Shown: piece by piece, positions 1-5,865 of the stretch
How positions within the stretch are numbered: the stretch's first letter is position 1
How the letters are laid out: every line of letters starts with the position of its first letter
Origin: an uncultured Lachnospiraceae bacterium
GTDB lineage: Bacteria; Bacillota; Clostridia; Lachnospirales; Lachnospiraceae
DNA length: 15,304 nt
Direction of reading: 5' to 3'
Assembly: GCA_910585205.1 (NCBI GenBank)
Contig: CAJUCC010000088.1
Span: 1 to 15,304, forward strand
Notes under the pieces: model-generated
Told to the model about the DNA's origin: nothing
What the model saw: the letters and a program-made list of their open reading frames with translations, nothing else
Databases searched by the model: none
Program-made: the position numbers and the translations under genes

Positions 1-1
1 A

Positions 2-367
2 TATAATTCTGTTATTGGGGAAATTAGCACCATACGGGAAAAATCTATCGGGACAATTACAACAAGACAAGACACATATAATGACAAAACAATAAAATTT
101 ATTTCAGGCGGAAGTTTATTTTGGCTAGTTAGTTTGATAGTTCTGTTTTCCAAAAATAAAAAAGATAATATTTCGGCTATGAAAAAAATATTCAATAATG
201 TGATGTCTGCCATTGTATTTGTTTTTATAGGCTATTTTTGCGCGTTGATTGGGAATAATATACCAACTATTATAAATGTATGATTAAATGCAGTTGGATT
301 CCCGCTTATTCAAATAGCAATCATTGGATTAACAGTTTATGGAACCTCAAAAAATAATAAAGAATAA
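2..367 (+). pseudogene. 3' part of an unidentified membrane protein, reading frame broken by an in-frame TGA
   Basis: The frame that begins at base 2 is open from the window edge to a TGA at 281-283, giving about 93 residues. It then continues in the same frame for 27 more codons to TAA at 365-367. The translated part has two strongly hydrophobic stretches, one around codons 38-50 (GGSLFWLVSLIVLF) and one around codons 70-84 (VMSAIVFVFIGYFC), separated by a lysine-rich loop. After the TGA the frame still reads like a membrane segment with a charged tail (FPLIQIAIIGLTVYG, then SKNNKE). That continuity suggests a nonsense change in a longer protein, for example TGG to TGA. The alternative is that the protein simply ends at 283 and the extension is chance. 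I do not recognise the family. The N-terminus lies outside the window. Base composition is much more AT-rich than the core genes to the right. Confidence 0.45.
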
Positions 368-373
368 AAGTTG

Positions 374-403
374 TTGTTTTATCGATACTATTTCATGTAT
401 AAT
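374..403 (+). promoter_or_regulatory. Sigma-A-type promoter of the antitoxin-toxin pair
   Basis: A perfect -10 TATAAT lies at 398-403, with a weak -35 TTGTTT at 374-379 and an 18-bp spacer. A transcript starting near 410 gives a leader of about 25 nt before the ATG at 434. This promoter falls inside the longer upstream-extended reading frame, which argues against any start before 428. Confidence 0.55.
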
Positions 404-408
404 GAAAT
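390..408 (+). promoter_or_regulatory. Inverted repeat over the -10 box, candidate autoregulatory operator
   Basis: ATTTCAT (390-396) and ATGAAAT (402-408) form a 7-bp perfect dyad with a 5-bp centre that covers the -10 box. GATA and TATC flank it further out with a 2-bp offset. Type II toxin-antitoxin operons are commonly repressed by their own antitoxin at such palindromes. That this dyad does so here is inference from its position. Confidence 0.4.
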
Positions 409-433
409 TATCAAACAAAGGGAAGTGATGCTT

Positions 434-604
434 ATGGCACCTGAAACACAGACAATTACCAATAATACTATCATAAATAACAGCTATTCTGAACAGGACG
501 CTATTCAAGCTTTATATACTGAACTCCAAAAAGGCATTCAAAGTATGAGGAATGGAGAAGCATATACAATCGAAGAAGCATGGGAGGAAATTGATAAAAT
601 TTAA
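434..604 (+). CDS. RelB-like antitoxin of a type II toxin-antitoxin pair
   Basis: This is a 56-residue acidic protein. I chose the ATG at 434 because AAAGGGAAG at 417-425 is spaced well for it and the likely promoter lies just upstream. The ATG at 428 is a possible alternative, but it sits too close to the ribosome binding site. The N-terminal part is rich in Thr, Asn and Ile. The C-terminal half is helical and ends in an EEAWEEIDKI-type tail, which is typical of small RelB/Phd-like antitoxins that wrap around a RelE/ParE toxin. The stop codon TAA at 602-604 overlaps the ATG of the following toxin frame (TAATG), so the two were translationally coupled. The antitoxin frame is intact although its partner is broken, so it may now be an orphan. 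The family assignment rests on size, order and the tail motif, not on a database match. Confidence 0.7.
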   Translation: MAPETQTITNNTIINNSYSEQDAIQALYTELQKGIQSMRNGEAYTIEEAWEEIDKI

Positions 605-948
605 TGCCTATGGAGAAAACAAGTAAATACAAGATTCTTTTGTCAAAGGATGCCCTTGCAGATATTAGAGAAATTAAAAAATATATTCTTACGACTTTTA
701 AATATCGGGAATATGCAGAAAATTTTTCCGGAAAAATCAAAAAAGCAATCTAAGAATTAAAAGCATTTCCGACAGGTTATGAAAGTACAGGTTACGTTAT
801 AGAGGGATTAGAGATTTATTTCAAACCATATAGTACATATTTGATTTTCTTTGTGGTGGATGAGAATACAGTTACTGTTATCCGTGTGTTAAAGGATAGA
901 ATGTATTGGCAGTCAATTATTAAAAAAATGCGAAAAATCAACAGATAG
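604..948 (+). pseudogene. RelE/ParE-family toxin, interrupted by an in-frame TAA at codon 50
   Basis: Starting at the ATG at 604, which overlaps the antitoxin stop, the frame reads MPMEKTSKYKILLSKDALAD and so on for 49 codons. It meets TAA at 751-753, then continues open for 64 more codons to TAG at 946-948. Read through the TAA, the 114-codon product has the ParE/RelE plan: an N-terminal strand, the two-helix hairpin with 'DIREIKKYI', an 'ELKAFPTGYE' turn, central beta strands (YFKPYSTYLIFFVVD) and the C-terminal 'VTVIRVLKDRMYW' strand plus a basic tail. The TAA sits where the family normally has a polar or charged residue (AI-x-ELK), so one base change from AAA, GAA or CAA explains it. The 49-residue fragment lacks the catalytic beta sheet and should be inactive. 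No good internal start exists right after the stop. Recoding is unlikely, since the neighbouring frame carries a different stop (TGA). A sequencing error remains possible. Confidence 0.8.
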
Positions 949-979
949 AGATAGGATAGCCTGTTTCTGTCTGTTTTTG
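940..979 (+). terminator. Rho-independent terminator of the toxin-antitoxin pair
   Basis: Positions 940-954 pair with 961-975 as a continuous 15-bp stem with three G-U wobbles, a 6-nt loop (955-960) and a following T-rich tail (TTT then GTTT). The stem begins inside the last codons of the toxin frame and includes its stop codon. Confidence 0.7.
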
Positions 980-1163
980 TTTAAGGAAACGTGGGTATGC
1001 GTCTTAATGATTGTATTTTATGTGTTCCGATTTACTGCAGTCTTCCCGGTTTGCTTCAACAAAACGGTCAGTATCAAAACATCGGCCGCAAATACCTTCT
1101 TTATGTACCGCATCCCTTTGTCTCCTTCACCGTATTTTATGCCCCTGTCATGCCTGCAAGCAT
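980..1163. other. Intergenic spacer at the island/core boundary, no gene seen
   Basis: Base composition rises from the AT-rich island toward core values across this stretch. Short frames exist on both strands, but they lack ribosome binding sites and either run into the tpiA terminator or lie antisense to it. I see no RNA gene or mobile-element end. Confidence 0.5.
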
Positions 1164-1203
1164 AAAAACCCTCCCCGCACTTTTGTCCTGCGGGGAGGGT
1201 TTT
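1164..1203 (-). terminator. Rho-independent terminator of the gap-pgk-tpiA operon
   Basis: A perfect 15-bp GC-rich inverted repeat (1165-1179 and 1189-1203, core CCCTCCCCGCA) has a 9-nt loop. On the minus strand it is followed by a run of five T (1164-1168). It lies about 40 bp past the tpiA stop. The plus strand also ends in four T, so it may work in both directions. Confidence 0.9.
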
Positions 1204-1241
1204 CACCGCGGCAATACCGAACGGGCGATATTTCCACGAAT

Positions 1242-1991
1242 TTATTTGTAGTTTACGATCTTTCCGAAATCAGCTTTCAGGGAAGCGCCGCCTACCAGGC
1301 CGCCGTCAATATCCGGCTGTGCAAACAGTTCTGCCGCATTGCCTGCGTTTACGGAACCGCCATACTGGATGCGCACTGCGGCAGCAGTTGCTTCATCATA
1401 CATCTCTGCGATGCAGTCACGAACGCCCTTGCAGACTTCCTGTGCCTGCTCGGTCGTCGCCGTTTTGCCTGTGCCGATAGCCCAGATCGGTTCATATGCG
1501 ATAACCATGGATTTTACCTGTTCTGCACTGATGTCAACCAGATCGGATTTGATCTGCAGTCTGATCCAGTCCATCGTAACGCCCATCTCTCTCTGCTCCA
1601 GTGTCTCGCCGCAGCAAAGGATCGGTGTCAGACCTGCTTCAAACGCCTTCTTCACTTTCTTATTCAGCAGCGCATCGTCCTCTTTGAAGTAATCGCGTCT
1701 CTCGGAATGTCCGATAATGACATATTTTACGCCTGCGTCCACAAGCATTTCTGCCGAAATCTCTCCCGTGTAAGCGCCCTTTGCTTCGAAATACATATTC
1801 TCGGCGCCAACTTCCACGTTGGTTCCTTTTACGGCTTCCACAACCGGTACGATGTCGATTGCCGGTACGCAGTAAACCACATCCACGTCATCGGATTTTA
1901 CCAGTTCTTTTAATTCATCACATAATGCAACCGCCTGACTGGGTGTCATATTCATCTTCCAGTTGCCGGCTACGATTTTCTTTCTTGCCAT
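1242..1991 (-). CDS. tpiA: Triosephosphate isomerase
   Basis: This cytoplasmic (beta/alpha)8-barrel enzyme interconverts dihydroxyacetone phosphate and glyceraldehyde 3-phosphate in glycolysis and gluconeogenesis. The protein is 249 residues, the usual length. Visible active-site elements are Asn10 and Lys12 in GNWKMN, the electrophile His95 in IIGHSE, the catalytic base Glu167 in AYEPIWAIGTGKT with the mobile loop 6 (171-177), YGGSV (210-214) and the phosphate-binding GLVGGASL (231-238). The ATG at 1991 follows an AAAGGAG ribosome binding site at good spacing. It is the last gene of the minus-strand gap-pgk-tpiA cluster. It is separated from pgk by the 66-bp repeat array and followed by a strong terminator. 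No phosphoglycerate mutase or enolase follows within the window. Confidence 0.98.
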   Translation of the reverse strand: MARKKIVAGNWKMNMTPSQAVALCDELKELVKSDDVDVVYCVPAIDIVPVVEAVKGTNVEVGAENMYFEAKGAYTGEISAEMLVDAGVKYVIIGHSERRDYFKEDDALLNKKVKKAFEAGLTPILCCGETLEQREMGVTMDWIRLQIKSDLVDISAEQVKSMVIAYEPIWAIGTGKTATTEQAQEVCKGVRDCIAEMYDEATAAAVRIQYGGSVNAGNAAELFAQPDIDGGLVGGASLKADFGKIVNYK

Positions 1992-2038
1992 TGCCTTTGT
2001 CTCCTTTTAATTTGTAATGTGTTATAAAGACTCGCCTG

Positions 2039-2279
2039 CTCGCCGAACTAAGTTCGCACGAAACTCGCAAATACCTCGTTAGGTGGGGATGTTCGGCTCG
2101 TTTACTCGCCGAACTAAGTTCAAACGAAACTCGTTAATACCTCGTTAGGTGGGGATGTTCGGCTCGTTTACTCGCCGAACTAAGTTCGCACTAAACTCGC
2201 TAATACCTCGTTAGGTGGGGATGTTCGGCTCGTTTACTCGCCGAACTAAGTTCGCACTAAACTCGCTAATACCTCGTTA
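2039..2279. repeat. 66-bp tandem repeat array, 3.65 copies, between pgk and tpiA
   Basis: Units begin at 2039, 2105, 2171 and 2237 with CTCGCCGAACTAAG. The first three are complete (66 bp). The fourth stops after 43 bp at 2279, six bases before the pgk stop codon. Units 3 and 4 are identical over those 43 bp. Variation clusters at unit offsets 18-32, and the rest is invariant. Each unit contains the near-palindrome CGAACTAAGTTCG, the small dyad ACCTCGTTAGGT, and arms GCCGAAC (offset 4-10) and GTTCGGC (offset 53-59). Across each unit junction GTTCGGC and the next GCCGAAC form a tight 7-bp hairpin with a 10-nt loop (2091-2114, 2157-2180, 2223-2246). No terminator was seen between pgk and tpiA, so the array is probably transcribed within the operon mRNA. 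Its function is unknown. A role in mRNA stability or processing, or a mobile intergenic repeat family, is inference. Confidence 0.95.
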
Positions 2280-2284
2280 AGTGC

Positions 2285-3508
2285 TCACTTATCGTCTGCT
2301 GCCATTACGCCGGGAAGTTCTTTGCCTTCGAGGAATTCGAGGGATGCGCCGCCGCCGGTGGAAATGTGGCTCATCTTATCTGCAAAGCCAAGCTGGTTCA
2401 CCGCTGCCGCAGAGTCGCCGCCGCCGATAATGGTCGTTGCGTCTGTCTCGGCAAGGGATTTTGCCACTGCGATTGTACCTGCCGCAAGGGTCGGGTTCTC
2501 GAATACGCCCATCGGTCCGTTCCATACAACGGTCTTTGCGGATTTTACGGCATCGGCATACAGTTTTGCCGTTTCGGTTCCGATGTCAAGGCCTTCCATA
2601 TCTGCCGGGATGGCATCCGCTGCCACAACCTTTACGTCAATGGGTCCGTCGATGGGATCCGGGAAGTGGGATGCGATGGTAGTATCAACGGGAAGAAGCA
2701 GTTTTTTGCCCAGTTTATCCGCTTTCGCCATCATATCTTTACAGTAGTCAAGTTTCTCATTGTCAACGAGAGAGTTGCCTACTTCCAGTCCCTTTGCCTT
2801 CAGGAATGTAAATGCCATGCCGCCGCCGATAATCAGTGTATCGCACTTCTCCAGCAGATTGTTGATTACGTTTAATTTGTCGGCAACCTTAGCGCCGCCC
2901 AGAATTGCCACGAAAGGTCTGACCGGATTTTCAACCGCATTGCCAAGGAAATCGATTTCTTTCTGCATCAGATAGCCAACCGCATTCTCGCCGCCTTTTT
3001 CGGAAATGAATTTTGTCACGCCGGCAACGGATGCATGTGCTCTGTGGGAAGAACCAAATGCGTCGCATACATATACGTCAGCCAGATCAGCCAGCTCTTT
3101 GGAGAACGTTTCTCCGTTCTTTGTCTCTTCTGCGCCGCGGAAACGGGTATTCTGAAGCAGAACCACATCGCCTTCGTTCATCGCTTCCACCGCCTTGGTT
3201 GCCGCTTCGCCTGTCACATTGTAATCGGATACGAAATTCACTTCTTTTCCGAGTTTCTCGGAAAGTCTCCTGGCAACCGGTGCAAGGGATTCGCCTTCGT
3301 TGGGGCCGTTCTTTACCTTGCCCAGATGCGAGCAGAGAATCACCTTACCGCCGTCTGCCAGCAGTTTTTTGATTGTCGGAAGCGCTGCCACGATACGTGT
3401 CTCGTCCGTGATCTCGCCGCTCTTTAACGGTACGTTAAAATCGCATCTCACCAGTACGCGTTTGCCTTTTACATTGATGTCATCTACGGATTTTTTATTC
3501 AATCCCAT
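2285..3508 (-). CDS. pgk: Phosphoglycerate kinase
   Basis: This cytoplasmic enzyme transfers phosphate from 1,3-bisphosphoglycerate to ADP, the first ATP-yielding step of lower glycolysis. I place the start at the ATG at 3508, giving 407 residues. GGAGGG lies just upstream of it, whereas the in-frame ATG at 3523 overlaps that ribosome binding site and has none of its own. Family landmarks are RCDFNVPL (21-28), SHLGK (60-64), RFRGAEE with the HRAHAS region (122-160), the hinge and nucleotide site GGAKVADK (204-211), WNGPMGVFE (329-337), GGGDSAAA (362-369) and the C-terminal STGGGASLEFLEGK (383-396). It lies second in the gap-pgk-tpiA cluster, after a hairpin that may attenuate transcription from gap. 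The stop lies immediately beside the tandem repeat array. Confidence 0.98.
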   Translation of the reverse strand: MGLNKKSVDDINVKGKRVLVRCDFNVPLKSGEITDETRIVAALPTIKKLLADGGKVILCSHLGKVKNGPNEGESLAPVARRLSEKLGKEVNFVSDYNVTGEAATKAVEAMNEGDVVLLQNTRFRGAEETKNGETFSKELADLADVYVCDAFGSSHRAHASVAGVTKFISEKGGENAVGYLMQKEIDFLGNAVENPVRPFVAILGGAKVADKLNVINNLLEKCDTLIIGGGMAFTFLKAKGLEVGNSLVDNEKLDYCKDMMAKADKLGKKLLLPVDTTIASHFPDPIDGPIDVKVVAADAIPADMEGLDIGTETAKLYADAVKSAKTVVWNGPMGVFENPTLAAGTIAVAKSLAETDATTIIGGGDSAAAVNQLGFADKMSHISTGGGASLEFLEGKELPGVMAADDK

Positions 3509-3529
3509 GATTTTTCCCTCCATATTTTA

Positions 3530-3566
3530 AAATGATAAAAGGTCCGGTCCATATGGACCGGACCTT
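3530..3566 (-). terminator. Perfect 28-bp palindromic hairpin between gap and pgk, probable terminator or attenuator
   Basis: Positions 3539-3566 form a perfect palindrome, with 12-bp arms (AAGGTCCGGTCC) around an ATAT centre. On the minus strand it is followed by TTTTATCATTTT. It sits 34 bp past the gap stop and 30 bp before the pgk start. It could terminate most gap transcripts while letting a fraction read through to pgk and tpiA, or protect a processed gap mRNA end. Partial termination is inference. Confidence 0.75.
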
Positions 3567-3600
3567 AAAGATCAATACTGTCTGATCGCCGAAACAGCCA

Positions 3601-4629
3601 TTAGCCTAACTCAGCGAAGTATTTGATTGTACGAACCATCTGGCTTGTGTAGGAGTTCTCATTGTCATACCAGGAAACAACTTCCACCTGTGTCTTGCCG
3701 TCCGGAAGCGGGCTTACCATTGTCTGGGTAGCATCGAACAGAGAACCGTATTTCATACCGATAATATCGGAGGATACGATTTCGTCTTCATTGTAACCGA
3801 AGGATTCGGAAGCCTGAGCCTTCATAGCTGCGTTGATCTCGTCCTTTGTCACAGCCTTATTAACAACTGCAAACAACAGTGTTGTGGAACCCGTAGGAGT
3901 AGGAACACGCTGTGCAGCGCCGATCAGTTTGCCGTTCAGTTCCGGAATTACAAGGCCGATTGCTTTTGCAGCGCCTGTGGAGTTGGGAACGATATTAACA
4001 GCGCCTGCACGGCTTCTTCTCAGATCGCCTTTTCTCTGCGGTCCGTCAAGGATCATCTGATCGCCTGTATAAGCGTGGATTGTACACATAATACCGGACT
4101 CAACGGGAGCCAGATCATTCAGCGCTTTCGCCATAGGAGCCAGGCAGTTTGTTGTACAGGAAGCTGCGGAGATGATGGTGTCATCTTTTGTCAGCGTTGT
4201 GTGGTTTACATTGTAAACGATGGTAGGAAGATCATTTCCTGCAGGAGCGGAAATAACAACTTTCTTAGCGCCGGCATTGATGTGTGCCTGTGCTTTTGCT
4301 TTGGATGTATAGAAACCGGAGCACTCCAAAACAACGTCCACACCGATTTCACCCCAAGGGCAGTTATTAGCATCCGGCTCTTTGTAAATCTTGATTGTTT
4401 TACCCTTTACTGTAATTGTACCAGCCTCGTCATCAGCCGTTACCTGATCTTCTTCTCCAACGCCTACATATCTGCCCTGAGAAGAGTCATACTTCAATAA
4501 GTGAGCTAACATCTTGGGAGATGTTAAATCGTTGATCGCTACAACCTCGTATCCTTCTGCACCAAACATCTGTCTGAATGCAAGACGTCCGATACGGCCA
4601 AAACCATTGATCGCTACTTTAACTGCCAT
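3601..4629 (-). CDS. gap: Glyceraldehyde-3-phosphate dehydrogenase, type I, NAD-dependent
   Basis: The enzyme oxidises and phosphorylates glyceraldehyde 3-phosphate to 1,3-bisphosphoglycerate with NAD in the cytoplasm. The protein is 342 residues, normal for the family. It shows the Rossmann signature NGFGRIGR (8-15), Asp34 in AINDL (favouring NAD over NADP), the catalytic Cys158 in SAASCTTNC, His185 in TIHAYT, the substrate-binding RRSRAGAVNIVP (204-215), RVPTPTGS (241-248) and WYDNENSYTSQ (320-330). The ATG at 4629 is preceded by a perfect AGGAGG (4638-4643). It is the first gene of the cluster. A sigma-A promoter and a repeated motif in the leader lie upstream, and a hairpin lies between it and pgk, so its expression may be set separately and higher than that of pgk and tpiA. 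Confidence 0.98.
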   Translation of the reverse strand: MAVKVAINGFGRIGRLAFRQMFGAEGYEVVAINDLTSPKMLAHLLKYDSSQGRYVGVGEEDQVTADDEAGTITVKGKTIKIYKEPDANNCPWGEIGVDVVLECSGFYTSKAKAQAHINAGAKKVVISAPAGNDLPTIVYNVNHTTLTKDDTIISAASCTTNCLAPMAKALNDLAPVESGIMCTIHAYTGDQMILDGPQRKGDLRRSRAGAVNIVPNSTGAAKAIGLVIPELNGKLIGAAQRVPTPTGSTTLLFAVVNKAVTKDEINAAMKAQASESFGYNEDEIVSSDIIGMKYGSLFDATQTMVSPLPDGKTQVEVVSWYDNENSYTSQMVRTIKYFAELG

Positions 4630-4658
4630 TTTCTATTCCTCCTAAATGAATTTTATAT

Positions 4659-4704
4659 AATTTTGACAGCATTTGGAAAATCATTGTCAAAATTTTGTCA
4701 GCAT
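4659..4704 (-). promoter_or_regulatory. Repeated motif over the gap transcription start and leader, candidate operator
   Basis: The 14-bp sequence AATTTTG(A/T)CAGCAT occurs twice in the same direction at 4659-4672 and 4691-4704, 32 bp apart with one mismatch. An inverted copy, TGTCAAAATT (4685-4694), pairs with AATTTTGACA (4659-4668) as a 10-bp perfect dyad. The block begins at the predicted start site and covers the 5' leader. Bacillus CggR binds direct repeats near gapA, but the sequence here does not match that operator, so the regulator is unknown. Confidence 0.45.
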
Positions 4705-4708
4705 GTAT

Positions 4709-4737
4709 ATTTTACCTAATTTGTCCAAAAATATCAA
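4709..4737 (-). promoter_or_regulatory. Sigma-A promoter of gap-pgk-tpiA
   Basis: On the minus strand the -35 TTGATA (4732-4737) and -10 TAAAAT (4709-4714) are each one base from consensus, with a 17-bp spacer. The predicted start near 4702 gives a leader of about 70 nt. Confidence 0.7.
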
Positions 4738-4983
4738 GATGTAAAACAAAAAAATTATCCTGAAACATTAGGAAAAATGTCTCATACCGCCATCATCTTT
4801 GTGCATCATGTCCTTTTCTCTCCACCGTGCAAAAAATCATTGTGCACTTTTTCCCCAAAACGGTACATTCGTACCATAAAACAGGCGGAATTGCCATGGA
4901 TTTTCGGATAATATTGTGAAATATAACAGAGAAGCCATACGGCAAAATGCCAAAGGAAATCCGGCGGATACCGATGCCCCGCT
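4738..4983. other. Divergent intergenic region between gap and the PHP gene, no gene seen
   Basis: The full non-coding gap is 4630-5043, including the promoters listed separately. The middle holds several short frames on the minus strand (around 4793-5054) that overlap each other. They lack ribosome binding sites and show no protein-like pattern. A 5-bp hairpin around 4827-4847 followed by T's is too weak to call. Confidence 0.5.
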
Positions 4984-5012
4984 TTGCAATTTTCCCCCAA
5001 ACCCGGTATAGT
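4984..5012 (+). promoter_or_regulatory. Sigma-A promoter of the PHP phosphoesterase gene
   Basis: The -35 TTGCAA (4984-4989) and -10 TATAGT (5007-5012) are separated by 17 bp. Transcription should start near 5019, giving a leader of about 25 nt with AAAGGAGA at 5029-5036 before the ATG at 5044. Confidence 0.7.
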
Positions 5013-5043
5013 ATATCCATAAACGTACAAAGGAGAATGATTC

Positions 5044-5865
5044 ATGCCTATCACAGCAGATTTTCATATGCATTCCGCTCATTCCGGGGACGGCCGCACA
5101 CCAATGGAAGAAATGATACGGCAGGCAGTCCGGGCCGGTATGACCCATATCTGTTTCACGGAGCACCTTGATATTGACTATCCCGCCGCGCCCGATCTGC
5201 CGGAACATTATTTCCTGCTGGATACGGAGTCCTGTTTTCATGAGCTGACACGTCTCCGGTCAGTCTGGGCGGACCGCATCCGAATCGGTTTCGGCGTGGA
5301 ACTCGGTCTGCAGCCACACCTGCGGGACACCCATACCCGTTATGTCGCTTCCCACGCCTTCGATTTTGTGATCGGCTCCTCTCATATCTGTAACGGCCGG
5401 GATCCCTATTATCCCGCTTTTTACGAAGGCCGCACGGAGGAAGAGGCTTATCGGGAGTATTTTGCATCGATTCTGGAAAATCTGGATGCGTTTCATGATT
5501 TCGACGTATACGGGCATCTCGATTATGTCGTCCGCTACGGCCCGCACAAAGACAGAGACTATACTTACGAGAAATACCGCGATATTCTGAACCGGATCAT
5601 CGACCGCCTGCTCGCACTGGGAAAGGGACTCGAACTCAATACCGGCGGTCTGGCAAACGGCCTCAGGGAACCCAATCCCTGCACCGCCATTTTAAAGCAA
5701 TACCGAAAGCGCGGCGGCGAAATTATCACCGTCGGAAGCGACGCCCATGTGCCGGAGCGAATCGGCCATGCCTTCGCCACAGCGCAGGAAATTCTGAAAG
5801 ACTGCGGTTTTTCTCATTATACGACATTTGAAAAAAGGCAGCCGGTCTGTCACCGCCTGCCCTGA
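5044..5865 (+). CDS. PHP-domain phosphoesterase, histidinol-phosphatase (HisK/HisJ) type
   Basis: The protein is 273 residues, the usual size of the PHP-type histidinol-phosphatases that remove phosphate from L-histidinol phosphate in histidine synthesis. The metal-binding motifs are all present in order: DFHMHSAHSGDG (6-17, His8 and His10), FTEHLD (38-43), GVELG (84-88, Glu86), SSHICN (112-117), GHLD (157-160) and GSDAHVP (231-237, Asp233 and His235). These bind a trinuclear metal centre in this superfamily. The start is supported by AAAGGAGA seven bases upstream and by a promoter. There are no his genes next to it, so the exact substrate is uncertain, and a general phosphoesterase role is equally possible. 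Its last 16 bp overlap the convergent MmcQ/YjbR gene. Confidence 0.85.
   Translation: MPITADFHMHSAHSGDGRTPMEEMIRQAVRAGMTHICFTEHLDIDYPAAPDLPEHYFLLDTESCFHELTRLRSVWADRIRIGFGVELGLQPHLRDTHTRYVASHAFDFVIGSSHICNGRDPYYPAFYEGRTEEEAYREYFASILENLDAFHDFDVYGHLDYVVRYGPHKDRDYTYEKYRDILNRIIDRLLALGKGLELNTGGLANGLREPNPCTAILKQYRKRGGEIITVGSDAHVPERIGHAFATAQEILKDCGFSHYTTFEKRQPVCHRLP

Noticed and set aside
281..283. Selenocysteine or other recoding of the in-frame TGA
   Set aside because: No redox motif surrounds it, no obvious stem follows, and the neighbouring broken frame carries TAA, so general decay is simpler.
991..1251. 86-codon frame with GTG start at the island boundary
   Set aside because: It has no ribosome binding site and reads straight through the tpiA terminator hairpin into tpiA antisense.
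1011..1913. 300-codon open frame on the plus strand
   Set aside because: It lies mostly antisense to tpiA, whose active-site residues are complete. It has no ribosome binding site, and its start lies in the intergenic region. It is a shadow frame.
2039..2279. CRISPR array
   Set aside because: The 66-bp units abut directly with no unique spacers, and there are no cas genes. It is a simple tandem repeat.
4827..4847. GTGCA/TGCAC hairpin followed by T's
   Set aside because: The 5-bp stem with an 11-nt loop is too weak, and no gene ends next to it.
4793..5054. Overlapping small frames on the minus strand between gap and the PHP gene
   Set aside because: Several frames are open at once, none has a ribosome binding site, and they cover the PHP promoter.
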